Positions 1 to 7,994 of a stretch of DNA of 64,000 bases are shown piece by piece. This stretch comes from Algorimicrobium echini (GTDB lineage: Bacteria > Bacteroidota > Bacteroidia > Flavobacteriales > Flavobacteriaceae), in assembly GCF_900115185.1 (NCBI RefSeq), contig NZ_FOVN01000005.1, positions 69,501 through 133,500 on the forward strand, in the 5' to 3' direction. Below the pieces are notes generated by a model. It made no database searches. It worked only from the letters and a program-made list of their open reading frames with translations, and was not told the origin of the DNA. Within the stretch, counting starts at the first letter, position 1. Each line of letters starts with the position of its first letter. Both the position numbers and the translations under genes were made by a program.

Positions 1-678
1 CGAATAATTTTTAAAGAATTCCGATTGTAATGAATATACACCACCCTCATGAACCCGATAAACAGCTGACTCAAAATCCATAAAAACACCTTTCCCCTTT
101 TGTAACAATACCAAATAGAGCGAATTGTCTTTAGAATATTTAAAGGATTTTAAAAGTTCTAAATTTAGTGCTTCCTTTTTGAAAACAGCCGTTAAAGTTA
201 ACGTGCAATATGGTGAGAATATGTTATCATAATCAATGGTTGTGTTTTCCGTTTGATGATTCCATGCATTGGATGACAAGCTGCTACCATTAAATATTTG
301 ATAATTAGTCCAAGAAATGACATAATCTGTATTTGCTTCTAAAAAATCCACTTGCTTTTGAAGTTTTAATGGATCTGTCCAATAATCATCGCCTTCGCAT
401 AAAGCTATATATTTCCCTTCCGCTTGCGGAAAACTATAATGCCACCAAGGCATAATATGTTGGGAATATTTATTTTCGGTTTGAAGAATGAGTTTAATTC
501 GCGGATCTTTTTCAGCATGCTTTTTTAAAATAGCTGGTGTGCCATCGGTTGATGCATCATCATGAATCTGAATTTCTATTGGAAAATTAGTTTTTTGAAG
601 ATAGAAACCTTCTAATGTTTGCTCTATATATTTCTCCTGATTAAACGTGGTGCAACATATTGTTAGTAAGGGCTTCAT
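1..678 (-). CDS. Family 2 glycosyltransferase, N-terminal part (runs off window)
   Basis: GT-A fold glycosyltransferase expected to add a sugar to a surface-polysaccharide intermediate at the cytoplasmic face of the inner membrane. The start is the ATG at 678. The frame stays open for 226 codons to the window edge, so the C-terminus is missing. Visible features are the PLLTICCTTFNQ opening strand and helix, a DDASTDGT nucleotide-sugar motif at residues 40-47, and EGDDYW (the DxD-type metal site) at residues 95-100. It starts 2 bp after the acetyltransferase stop, so it is the third gene of a minus-strand operon with the aminotransferase and acetyltransferase. The acceptor and donor cannot be read from sequence. 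Confidence 0.85.
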   Translation of the reverse strand, partial: MKPLLTICCTTFNQEKYIEQTLEGFYLQKTNFPIEIQIHDDASTDGTPAILKKHAEKDPRIKLILQTENKYSQHIMPWWHYSFPQAEGKYIALCEGDDYWTDPLKLQKQVDFLEANTDYVISWTNYQIFNGSSLSSNAWNHQTENTTIDYDNIFSPYCTLTLTAVFKKEALNLELLKSFKYSKDNSLYLVLLQKGKGVFMDFESAVYRVHEGGVYSLQSEFFKNYS

Positions 679-680
679 GC

Positions 681-1304
681 TTATTTATTCTTTAATTTTC
701 CTGGAATTCCAACAATTGTATTTTCAGATAAACAGTTTTCTACAACCACGCTTCCAGCGCCTACAGTAACATTATCACCTAATGTAATGTTGGGCAGAAT
801 AATAGCTCCAGAACCAATATTACAATTGTTTCCAATTGTAACCCGACCTAATATTTTGGCACCTGGAGACACATCACAATAATTGCCAATTTTAACATCA
901 TGATGGATGTGAGCAGATGTATTAATTAAGCAACCTTCACCAATTTGAACGCTATTACTAATAAATACAAACGGCATGATATTAGTGCCTTGCCCTATTT
1001 GAACATCCAAAGCACCAATAACAGCATGTTTCGAAATAACGGTTTGATATACACCACCTGCTTTTACAAATTTTTTAACCACTTGTTTGCGTAAATGAGG
1101 TGTTCCTATTGCTGATACAAAATGCGGATTACTACTAAAATCAATAGCACTTAAAGAATGTATAATGGGATACTTTCCTAAAAAAAGAGCTTCTTCAGGT
1201 TTTGTATAATCGTCAAAAAAAGACAAAGTAGATTCTTTTGTTATTGTTTCATTTAAAACAACTAACACATCTTTTGCGTGACCTTTAGCACCTAGAACAA
1301 TCAT
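681..1304 (-). CDS. NeuD/PglD-like sugar O/N-acyltransferase
   Basis: Left-handed beta-helix acetyltransferase, 207 aa, the usual length of the NeuD/PglD/VioB family. These enzymes acetylate an amino sugar (or sialic acid) using acetyl-CoA. The N-terminus (MIVLGAKGHAKDV) matches the small nucleotide-sugar-binding domain of PglD. From about residue 95 hexapeptide repeats run to the end (for example IGEGCLI, IGNNCNI, LGDNVTV). His135 in the IHHD segment is at the place of the PglD catalytic histidine. It directly follows an aminotransferase with no gap, the standard pairing for making a 4-acetamido-4,6-dideoxy sugar. Which sugar is acetylated is an inference from that neighbour. Confidence 0.85.
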   Translation of the reverse strand: MIVLGAKGHAKDVLVVLNETITKESTLSFFDDYTKPEEALFLGKYPIIHSLSAIDFSSNPHFVSAIGTPHLRKQVVKKFVKAGGVYQTVISKHAVIGALDVQIGQGTNIMPFVFISNSVQIGEGCLINTSAHIHHDVKIGNYCDVSPGAKILGRVTIGNNCNIGSGAIILPNITLGDNVTVGAGSVVVENCLSENTIVGIPGKLKNK

Positions 1305-2381
1305 TTAAAGCGAATTAATTATACTACAGATTTCAACAACTTGCTGTTTTTCTAATTCGAAATATAAGGGTAAACAAAGAATTTTACTGCAAATATCTTC
1401 AGAAATTGGCATAGATACTGATTTATCTAAATACGGTAATTTGTTTAATGACGGATAAAAATAACGCCTTGGAAAAATTTGCACGGCTGCCAATTTCTCT
1501 AAAACAATATGCATGTGGGCTTCATCTTTAAAAATAACAGGCATATAAGAGTAATTTTTCTCTGCAAACTCTCTAAATTCAAAAAGCGATAGATGTGGAT
1601 TGTCTTTTAATAAAGTCTCGTATGTTTCTGTTAATAATTTTCGTTTGGCAATAATAGTATCAATATAAGGTAACACACTTAAACCCATTGCAGCTTGCAT
1701 TTCTGAAGCTTTAGCATTAACACCCAAACCATGATAATCTAATGGTCCATTATGACCAAAATTATGATGGTAATAACATTTTTTATAAAGGGCATCGTTA
1801 GGAACAAATATGGCACCACCTTCTCCTGTGTGAAATAGTTTTGTAGCATGAAAACTGGTAGAAATAACATCACCATACTCAAAAATAGATTTCCCTTTAT
1901 ACGTTACAGCAAAACAATGCGCTGCATCATAAATAACTTTCAAGTTGTGCTTTTCTGCTATTTCTTGAATAGCTTCCACATCACACGGATTTCCAAAAAC
2001 ATGGGTTGCTAAAATAGCTTGGGTATTTTCTGTAATGGCTGCTTCTAGTTTTGCTGGATCAATGGTTAACATATCTCGTTCAATATCCACAAAAACAGGT
2101 GTGCAATTTTCCCAGATAATAGCAGATGTCGTTGCCACATAACTAAAAGGCGTGGTAATCACTTCCTTGGTGATACCCAATGTTTTTAAAGCAATTTGCA
2201 AGGGTAAGGTTCCGTTGGTGGTTATAAAAAAATTGGAAACCCCTAAATATGTGGCTAATTCAGCTTCTAATTCCAGAAGTAGCTCACCTCTATTAGTTAT
2301 CCACTTTTTATCCCAAGCGCGCTTTAAAATAGCTTCAAACTCTTGGATTGGTGGCAGAAAAGATTGTGTAACGTTTATCAT
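1305..2381 (-). CDS. DegT/DnrJ/EryC1-family sugar aminotransferase (VioA-like)
   Basis: PLP-dependent nucleotide-sugar aminotransferase, 358 aa. It converts a 4-keto-6-deoxy nucleotide sugar to the 4-amino sugar using glutamate. The PLP lysine is Lys181 in SFHATKLFHTGEGG, and Asp152 of YDAAH contacts the cofactor pyridine nitrogen. The N-terminal LPPIQEFEAI...WDKKWITN pattern resembles VioA-type enzymes, which make dTDP-4-amino-4,6-dideoxyglucose. Together with the acetyltransferase next door the likely product is an N-acetylated 4-amino-4,6-dideoxy sugar for exopolysaccharide or O-antigen. It is the first gene of the minus-strand trio and is divergent from a GT4 gene. The specific sugar is inferred, not proven. 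Confidence 0.85.
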   Translation of the reverse strand: MINVTQSFLPPIQEFEAILKRAWDKKWITNRGELLLELEAELATYLGVSNFFITTNGTLPLQIALKTLGITKEVITTPFSYVATTSAIIWENCTPVFVDIERDMLTIDPAKLEAAITENTQAILATHVFGNPCDVEAIQEIAEKHNLKVIYDAAHCFAVTYKGKSIFEYGDVISTSFHATKLFHTGEGGAIFVPNDALYKKCYYHHNFGHNGPLDYHGLGVNAKASEMQAAMGLSVLPYIDTIIAKRKLLTETYETLLKDNPHLSLFEFREFAEKNYSYMPVIFKDEAHMHIVLEKLAAVQIFPRRYFYPSLNKLPYLDKSVSMPISEDICSKILCLPLYFELEKQQVVEICSIINSL

Positions 2382-2494
2382 TAAAACAAAATTAACAAAC
2401 TTCGTGTTCTAATACTCATAAAAATATTTTTTTTTATAATAGAAAGATTTCCTAGTTAAATGTATAATTTTACCCTAGAAAAAAGATTAAAAGT

Positions 2495-3682
2495 ATGCCT
2501 AAAAAAATTCTAATTATTCCTTCTTGGTATCCAAATTCTGATAATGAATTGGTTGGAACCTTTTTTCGGGAGCAGGCACATCTTTTGAATGCTAATGGTT
2601 TTGACATAAAAATTCTTTTTGGGGTTGAGCATGAAGTTGGATTTTTCAAATATCTATTCCTTCGTTTTAAACAACTTTTCAGCAAAAAGCAAACAATTCA
2701 TAATACCTACTTAAAACAAAATCCAGAAGCACTTTCCTTTAACAGTTATCAGTATAAAAAGTGGCCAAAAAAATGGAAGCTCAAGTCTCGTAAAAAACAA
2801 TACCAACAAGCTTATAAAACTATAACAAAACATTGGAAACCCGAATTAATTCATGCACAATGTAGTGCCAATGGTGGTATTTACGCCCATTATTTATCGA
2901 AATTAAATAAGGTCCCCTTTGTTATCATTGAACACCAAACATTTCTATTAAATTACTATAATAAATACGTACAAAAAGGTATCCGAGAAGCGGTAGAAAA
3001 TGCTTACAAAATTGGCGCTGTTAGTCACCATCAAAAACGCTGTATTTTAATGAACAGTATGGATTGTAACCCTTTTGTAATTTGGAACTTAACGGATGAA
3101 AACAAGTTTGAAATAGGGACAAAACGGCCTCAAAAAAAATTCACGATATTAACAATTACTTATCCACATTTAATAAAAGATACTGAAACGTTCATTAGGA
3201 GCTTGGAAGCTTTTCAAGCTATCTGCGCAGATGATTTTGAAGCTATTATTATTGGTAACGATTCTTTTAATGATAGTAGTAAAGCCAATAGTTCACATTT
3301 TGAAACATTGGCAAAAAAACATCAGGTGTTTGATAAATGCACCTTTTATCCGCAACTAACTCGAGAAGAAATAAATTCCCAACTACAAACCTGTGATGTT
3401 TTTGTTTCCACAAGTGTAGCAGAAACGTATGGTGTAGCGGTTAGAGAAGCCATGCTTTGCGGCAAACCCGTAATTGCAACAAAAAGTGGTGGTGTAGAAG
3501 ATTCCATAACAGCAGAAACTGGCGTTTTGGTGAATTTAAAAGATGCCGAAGCCATAGCAGTAAATCTCTTAAGAATAAAGGATAAGAATATTATTTTTTC
3601 GCCAGAAACCATTAGAAATTTTATTATTGGTCAGAGTGGACGAGACGCTTTTATTAAAACCATGACAAACTTTTACAACTAA
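2495..3682 (+). CDS. Glycosyltransferase family 4 (group 1)
   Basis: GT-B fold retaining glycosyltransferase, 395 aa, probably acting in the same surface-polysaccharide pathway as the divergent trio upstream. The N-terminal domain starts KKILIIPSWYPN with the acceptor-side WYP segment. The C-terminal Rossmann domain has FTILTITYPHLIKD, then DVFVSTSVAETYGVAVREAM, containing the EX7E signature of GT4 enzymes, followed by GKPVIATKSGGV. No signal peptide or membrane segment is apparent, so it acts in the cytoplasm. It is 6 bp upstream of tsaC and probably cotranscribed with it. Confidence 0.88.
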   Translation: MPKKILIIPSWYPNSDNELVGTFFREQAHLLNANGFDIKILFGVEHEVGFFKYLFLRFKQLFSKKQTIHNTYLKQNPEALSFNSYQYKKWPKKWKLKSRKKQYQQAYKTITKHWKPELIHAQCSANGGIYAHYLSKLNKVPFVIIEHQTFLLNYYNKYVQKGIREAVENAYKIGAVSHHQKRCILMNSMDCNPFVIWNLTDENKFEIGTKRPQKKFTILTITYPHLIKDTETFIRSLEAFQAICADDFEAIIIGNDSFNDSSKANSSHFETLAKKHQVFDKCTFYPQLTREEINSQLQTCDVFVSTSVAETYGVAVREAMLCGKPVIATKSGGVEDSITAETGVLVNLKDAEAIAVNLLRIKDKNIIFSPETIRNFIIGQSGRDAFIKTMTNFYN

Positions 3683-3688
3683 ATATTT

Positions 3689-4246
3689 ATGTCGGAACTG
3701 TATACAGCTTTAGAAAATTTGAAACAAGGAAAAACTATTCTCTACCCAACCGATACTATTTGGGGACTGGGTTGTGATGCTACTAATGCCAAAGCGGTTT
3801 CAAAAATTTACGCAATAAAAAATCGTATAGAAAGTAAAGCATTAATTTGTTTGGTTTCTAGTTTAAACATGCTAAAAACGCACATTGAAGAAATACCTGA
3901 AGCGGCTATTCATTTTTTAGAGACGGCAACAAAACCTACAACCATTATTTACAATAATCCAAAATTGGTTGCGACAAATTTAATTGCTCAAGATAATACC
4001 TTGGCCATCCGTATGGTTCATGAAGGTTTTGCCTACGAATTAATTGAATTATTTCAAAAACCCATAGTTTCTACATCGGCAAATATCAGTGGTCAAGCAT
4101 CACCTAAATCGTTTAAAGAAATCCATGAAGACATTTTAAAAGATGTGGACTATGTTGTAAATTTGCAAAACGAAAAAATCAATACAAAACCGTCCACAAT
4201 TATTAAATTGGATAAAGATGGAAATGTAACGGTTTTAAGACCCTAA
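3689..4246 (+). CDS. tsaC: L-threonylcarbamoyladenylate synthase (TsaC/YrdC family)
   Basis: Makes threonylcarbamoyl-AMP from threonine, bicarbonate and ATP, the first step of t6A37 modification of ANN-decoding tRNAs. At 185 aa it is the short YrdC/TsaC form without the extra Sua5 C-terminal domain. The YrdC fold signature is clear: GKTILYPTDTIWGLGCDA near residue 14, KIYAIKNRIESKALICLVSS (the basic KxR patch that binds ATP), TTIIYNNP, and PIVSTSANISGQ. It follows the GT4 gene by 6 bp. The partners TsaB, TsaD and TsaE are not in the window. Confidence 0.92.
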   Translation: MSELYTALENLKQGKTILYPTDTIWGLGCDATNAKAVSKIYAIKNRIESKALICLVSSLNMLKTHIEEIPEAAIHFLETATKPTTIIYNNPKLVATNLIAQDNTLAIRMVHEGFAYELIELFQKPIVSTSANISGQASPKSFKEIHEDILKDVDYVVNLQNEKINTKPSTIIKLDKDGNVTVLRP

Positions 4247-4324
4247 CATGTCATAAATCAGATGATTTTCAGAATTGAAATGGAATCTTGACAGCCAATC
4301 GGTAAGATGGGAAATTTATAAGAG

Positions 4325-5740
4325 ATGAATTACAAAAACGCATTAGAGCATTCTATATTCAAAATAATTTCAAAATCTGCTGAAGAGTTACAGGTTGATA
4401 GTTACGTAATTGGTGGGTTTGTTCGTGATTTCCTTTTAAAGCGTGGAAACCCTAAAGATATTGATATTGTAGCCGTTGGGAGTGGTATAGAGTTAGCCAG
4501 ACAAGTGGCAAAAAACCTTCCTACCAAACCCAAGGTACAAGTCTTTAAAACCTATGGTACGGCCATGTTACGGTTTGAAGATATTGAGATAGAATTCGTG
4601 GGAGCTCGTAAAGAAAGTTACCATGAAAACAGCCGAAATCCTATTGTAGAAAATGGCACATTAGAAGATGATCAGAATCGTCGCGATTTTACCATAAATG
4701 CTCTAGCGTTAAGTTTAAACCACACAACTTTTGGTGATTTAGTAGACCCTTTTCAAGGTGTTAAAGATTTGGAAAATAAAATAATCCGGACACCTCTAAA
4801 TCCAGACATCACCTATAGTGACGATCCATTACGTATGATGCGTGCCATCCGTTTTGCCACACAATTACACTTTACTATTGAACTCGAATCCTTACAGGCT
4901 ATTTCAAAAAATAATCAAAGATTAGAGATTATAACTAACGAACGCATAGTTGTTGAACTCAATAAAATTTTGGAATCACCAAAACCATCTATTGGATTTT
5001 TATTGTTAGAAGAAACCGGCTTATTAAAACAAATATTACCGGAATTAACAGCACTAAAAGGAATTGATGAAATTGAAGGACAACGTCATAAAGACAATTT
5101 TTATCACACACTAGAGGTTGTAGATAATATTTCAAAAAACACCAATAACCTCTGGCTACGTTGGGCTGCTTTATTGCATGATATTGGAAAAGCACCAACA
5201 AAACGCTTTCATAAAAAAAATGGCTGGACGTTTCACGCACACGAATTTGAAGGTTCAAAAATGGTTTACCATTTATTCAAAAGACTAAAAATGCCTTTAA
5301 ATGATAAAATGAAATTTGTCCAGAAAATGGTATTTATGAGTTCTAGGCCAATTGCATTAGCGGATAATATGGTAACGGATTCTGCCGTAAGACGGTTAGT
5401 TTTTGATGCTGGTGATTATGTAGAAGATTTAATGACGCTCTGTGAAGCAGATATTACCACAAAAAATCCAAAGAAATTTAAAAAATACCACAATAACTTT
5501 AAACTTGTACGCGATAAAATTGTGGAAGTTGAAGAGCGGGATCAAGTCAGAAATTTTCAACCACCTGTTTCTGGTGAAGAAATTATGGAAACCTTTGGTT
5601 TAAAACCATCACGAGAAATAGGTGTAATAAAAGAAAAAATTAAAGAAGCCATTTTAGAAGGTGATATTCCCAATGAACATGAAGCAGCTTTTCAACTCAT
5701 GTTGGAAGAAGGTGAACGTTTGGGGTTGACGCGAGTATAA
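4325..5740 (+). CDS. cca: CCA tRNA nucleotidyltransferase with HD domain
   Basis: Adds or repairs the 3' CCA end of tRNAs (class II polymerase-beta-like nucleotidyltransferase). The 471 aa protein has the head motif GGFVRDFLL near residue 30 and the two metal-binding aspartates in KDIDIVAVG. RRDFTINAL follows, and SDDPLRMMRAIRFATQL is the neck motif. A C-terminal HD phosphohydrolase domain follows (LLHDIGKAPTKRF and later HEFEGSKM), as in many Bacteroidota orthologues. The stop codon is followed at once by the 8-bp repeat array described separately. Confidence 0.95.
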   Translation: MNYKNALEHSIFKIISKSAEELQVDSYVIGGFVRDFLLKRGNPKDIDIVAVGSGIELARQVAKNLPTKPKVQVFKTYGTAMLRFEDIEIEFVGARKESYHENSRNPIVENGTLEDDQNRRDFTINALALSLNHTTFGDLVDPFQGVKDLENKIIRTPLNPDITYSDDPLRMMRAIRFATQLHFTIELESLQAISKNNQRLEIITNERIVVELNKILESPKPSIGFLLLEETGLLKQILPELTALKGIDEIEGQRHKDNFYHTLEVVDNISKNTNNLWLRWAALLHDIGKAPTKRFHKKNGWTFHAHEFEGSKMVYHLFKRLKMPLNDKMKFVQKMVFMSSRPIALADNMVTDSAVRRLVFDAGDYVEDLMTLCEADITTKNPKKFKKYHNNFKLVRDKIVEVEERDQVRNFQPPVSGEEIMETFGLKPSREIGVIKEKIKEAILEGDIPNEHEAAFQLMLEEGERLGLTRV

Positions 5741-5743
5741 GTT

Positions 5744-5807
5744 GCAAAGAGACAAAGTTGAAAAGTGGTAAAGCGGTAAAGCGGTAAAGCGGTAAAGCGG
5801 TAAAATA
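5744..5807. repeat. Tandem 8-bp array upstream of the four-helix-bundle gene
   Basis: Eight consecutive octamers starting 3 bp after the cca stop: three degenerate units (GCAAAGAG, ACAAAGTT, GAAAAGTG), four identical GTAAAGCG units, then GTAAAATA. Degeneracy is on the cca side and the perfect copies face the next gene. The unit ACAAAGTT differs by one base from ACAGAGTT, the reverse complement of a rotation of the octamer repeated downstream of that gene. Confidence 0.9.
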
Positions 5808-5835
5808 ATTTGACACTAAAAAACATAATTCACAA

Positions 5836-6204
5836 ATGGAAAGTTCAAAAAATAGCACCTTCAGAAAATTATTAGTCTGGCAAAAGTCTATGGCATTGGT
5901 GACTTTAATTTATAGTGAAGTAATGGTTTTTCCGCCTGATGAATTGTATGCGTTAACGTCTCAAATAAAAAGATCTGCAACCTCTATTCCGAGTAATATC
6001 GCAGAAGGTTACGGTAGAGAAGGAAAGAAAGATTATTTGCGTTTTTTGAACATTGCTTTAAGTTCGCTGTTTGAATTACAAACACAACTTGAAATAGCTT
6101 ACAATTTAAAGTTTTTGAAACAAGATAATTTTAATAAATTATATAATGACAGTAGAGAAATTGAACGGATGCTTTCCAGTTTTATTCGTAAAATAAAAAA
6201 CTAA
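5836..6204 (+). CDS. Four helix bundle protein (S23/IVS-protein family)
   Basis: 122 aa all-helical protein of the family first seen in intervening sequences of 23S rRNA genes (TIGR02436-type) and related to Avd of diversity-generating retroelements. Family hallmarks are the opening FRKLLVWQKSMALV, then LTSQIKRSATSIPSNIAEGYGREGKKDYLRFLNIALSSLFELQ in short segments, and a final helix ending in a basic tail. Cellular function is unknown; relatives bind nucleic acid through basic pentameric barrels. It sits alone between cca and ctaA, bracketed on both sides by octamer arrays, which suggests it arrived as a small mobile unit. No rRNA or reverse transcriptase is nearby. Confidence 0.88.
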   Translation: MESSKNSTFRKLLVWQKSMALVTLIYSEVMVFPPDELYALTSQIKRSATSIPSNIAEGYGREGKKDYLRFLNIALSSLFELQTQLEIAYNLKFLKQDNFNKLYNDSREIERMLSSFIRKIKN

Positions 6205-6212
6205 CCTTTTCA

Positions 6213-6276
6213 AAACTCTGAAACTCTCAAACTCTATAACTCTGTAACTCTGTAACTCTGTAACTCTGTAACTCTG
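6213..6276. repeat. Tandem 8-bp array downstream of the four-helix-bundle gene
   Basis: Eight consecutive octamers between the gene stop and the ctaA start: AAACTCTG, AAACTCTC, AAACTCTA, then five identical TAACTCTG units. The array ends 15 bp before the ctaA ATG, so it lies in the ctaA leader. It has the same period and the same number of units as the array on the other side of the four-helix-bundle gene. Confidence 0.9.
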
Positions 6277-6291
6277 AAAACTCAATAAAAA

Positions 6292-7305
6292 ATGAAAAAA
6301 GACAATAAAAAAGTAATCTACTGGCTCCTTACAGGTTGCGTCCTCATCTTTATCATGGTTGTTGTTGGTGGCATTACTAGATTAACAGACTCTGGACTAT
6401 CTATGTCTGACTACAAATTAATTACTGGTACAATTCCACCTTTAAATGATGCTGAATGGCAAGAGGCTTTTGCTCTATATCAGCAATACCCAGAATTTCA
6501 AAAGCTACATTCACACTTCACTATTGAGGATTTTAAAAGTATTTATTTTTGGGAATGGCTTCATCGTGTAATTGGTAGAACTATTGGGTTAGTGTTTATT
6601 ATTCCTTTTTTATATTTTTTAATTCGAAAACAACTTACTAGAAAAACAATAAAAAAATGCATAGTCCTATTAGGCCTTGGCGCTTTTCAAGGCTTTTTAG
6701 GTTGGTATATGGTAAAAAGTGGTCTGGTAGATCGGCCAGACGTAAGCCATTTTAGGTTAGCAGCCCATTTAACAACCGCATTTTTAACTTTTGCTGCCAC
6801 ACTTTGGGTGGCTTTAGATTTAATTTATCCTAATAAAAAAGTCATTGATAAAAAGTTTAGAAACTTAATAATTGTTAGCTTTATACTACTTATCATCCAA
6901 ATTATATATGGTGGATTTGTAGCTGGCTTAAAGGCAGGATTACTTCATAACCATTGGCCTTTTATGAACGAAGGCAAATTCATGCATCACACCGTTTATA
7001 TATTAGAACCGTATTATAAAAACCTCATTGAAAACCCAAGTGGCATTCAATTTATTCACAGAACATTGGCTTATTTAGTCGTGGCATCCATATTTATATT
7101 ATGGTTTAAAACGCGCGAAATGACACTTACAAACCTGCAACAAAAAAGTATAAACGCCTTGCTAATTCTGGTTGGTTTTCAATTTTTATTAGGTGTATTA
7201 ACCATTATTTATGCGGTTCCGTTATGGTTAGGTGTGGCACATCAAGTGGGTGCATTTTTCTTACTTTCAGCTATGACATTTACGCTACATCGATTTAGCA
7301 AATAA
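6292..7305 (+). CDS. ctaA: Heme A synthase (COX15/CtaA)
   Basis: Integral membrane enzyme that oxidises the C8 methyl of heme O to the formyl of heme A for cytochrome aa3-type oxidase. The 337 aa protein has about eight membrane segments and the conserved loop sequences VVVGGITRLTDSGLSMSDYKLITG, IYFWEWLHRVIGRTIG, HFRLAAHLTTAFLTF, IHRTLAYLVV and VAHQVGAFFLLSAM, seen here in sections. These carry the conserved histidine pairs that bind the two hemes. It matches the long COX15 form rather than a half-length variant. The octamer array sits directly in front of it. Confidence 0.93.
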   Translation: MKKDNKKVIYWLLTGCVLIFIMVVVGGITRLTDSGLSMSDYKLITGTIPPLNDAEWQEAFALYQQYPEFQKLHSHFTIEDFKSIYFWEWLHRVIGRTIGLVFIIPFLYFLIRKQLTRKTIKKCIVLLGLGAFQGFLGWYMVKSGLVDRPDVSHFRLAAHLTTAFLTFAATLWVALDLIYPNKKVIDKKFRNLIIVSFILLIIQIIYGGFVAGLKAGLLHNHWPFMNEGKFMHHTVYILEPYYKNLIENPSGIQFIHRTLAYLVVASIFILWFKTREMTLTNLQQKSINALLILVGFQFLLGVLTIIYAVPLWLGVAHQVGAFFLLSAMTFTLHRFSK

Positions 7306-7317
7306 TATTAAAATAAC

Positions 7318-7325
7318 TACCTTTG
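7318..7325 (+). promoter_or_regulatory. Bacteroidota -7 box (TACCTTTG)
   Basis: Perfect TAnnTTTG match 16 bp before the ATG of the pRiA4b ORF-3-like gene. No convincing -33 TTTG was found at the right distance. Confidence 0.5.
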
Positions 7326-7341
7326 CGGCATAAATTATAAT

Positions 7342-7857
7342 ATGATATATAGATTTCGAATAGTACTAGATAACGATACGGATAAAGACGTTTTTCGCGA
7401 TATAGAAATCCGTGAATCGGATACCATGGAAGATCTGCATAATACCATCACACAATCCTTTGGTTTTGATGGTTCTGAAATGGCTTCTTTTTATTTATCT
7501 GATGATGAATGGAACCAAGGTGAAGAGATTTCATTATTTGATATGAGTGATGGGTTGACTCCTGTTAAACTTATGAGTAAATCTGTTTTAAAAGACACTG
7601 TTCACGAAGCACAAAACAAGCTTATTTATATTTATGATTTTTTAAGCATGTGGACCTTTTATGTGGAGCTCGCGGAAATTGTGGAAGAAACCGAAGGTAC
7701 CGATTATCCTAACCTCATGTTTGTACACGGACAAGTACCTGATGAAGCACCAGAAAAAAACTTTGAAGCCGAAAGTTTTGATGATTATAATGAATTTGAA
7801 GACGATTTAGATATAGATGATTATGACAATTTAGATTTTGACGAGAATTGGAATTAA
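7342..7857 (+). CDS. Plasmid pRiA4b ORF-3-like family protein
   Basis: 171 aa cytoplasmic protein of the PF07929 (pRiA4b ORF-3-like, also labelled IS1096 TnpR-like) family, whose biochemical role is unknown. The start MIYRFRIVLDNDTDKDVFRDIEI and the FGFDGSEMASFYLSDDEWNQG region (seen in parts) match the family. The protein ends in a very acidic tail rich in Asp and Glu (residues ~135-171). It has its own -7 box and a strong terminator follows, so it is a one-gene unit. Despite the family name there is no transposase or inverted repeat here. Confidence 0.78.
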   Translation: MIYRFRIVLDNDTDKDVFRDIEIRESDTMEDLHNTITQSFGFDGSEMASFYLSDDEWNQGEEISLFDMSDGLTPVKLMSKSVLKDTVHEAQNKLIYIYDFLSMWTFYVELAEIVEETEGTDYPNLMFVHGQVPDEAPEKNFEAESFDDYNEFEDDLDIDDYDNLDFDENWN

Positions 7858-7895
7858 GATCTTGCTAGTCAATTAAGCAGACAATAATTACTATT

Positions 7896-7925
7896 AAAAA
7901 GCATTCTTAACCGAATGCTTTTTTT
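7896..7925 (+). terminator. Intrinsic terminator
   Basis: Stem AAAAAGCATTC / GAATGCTTTTT with a 6-nt loop, followed by a T run, 38 bp after the stop at 7857. Confidence 0.85.
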
Positions 7926-7994
7926 ATTTTAGCATGTAACAAATCATTAACTTACTCGTCCTACAAGTAACCATTAACCAAAACCAAGACTATT

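Noticed and set aside
5744-6276. CRISPR-like array
   Set aside because: Octamers are contiguous with no spacers and there are no cas genes; they are simple tandem repeats.
7342-7857. IS1096 transposon passenger
   Set aside because: The family name suggests it, but there is no transposase, inverted repeat or target duplication nearby.
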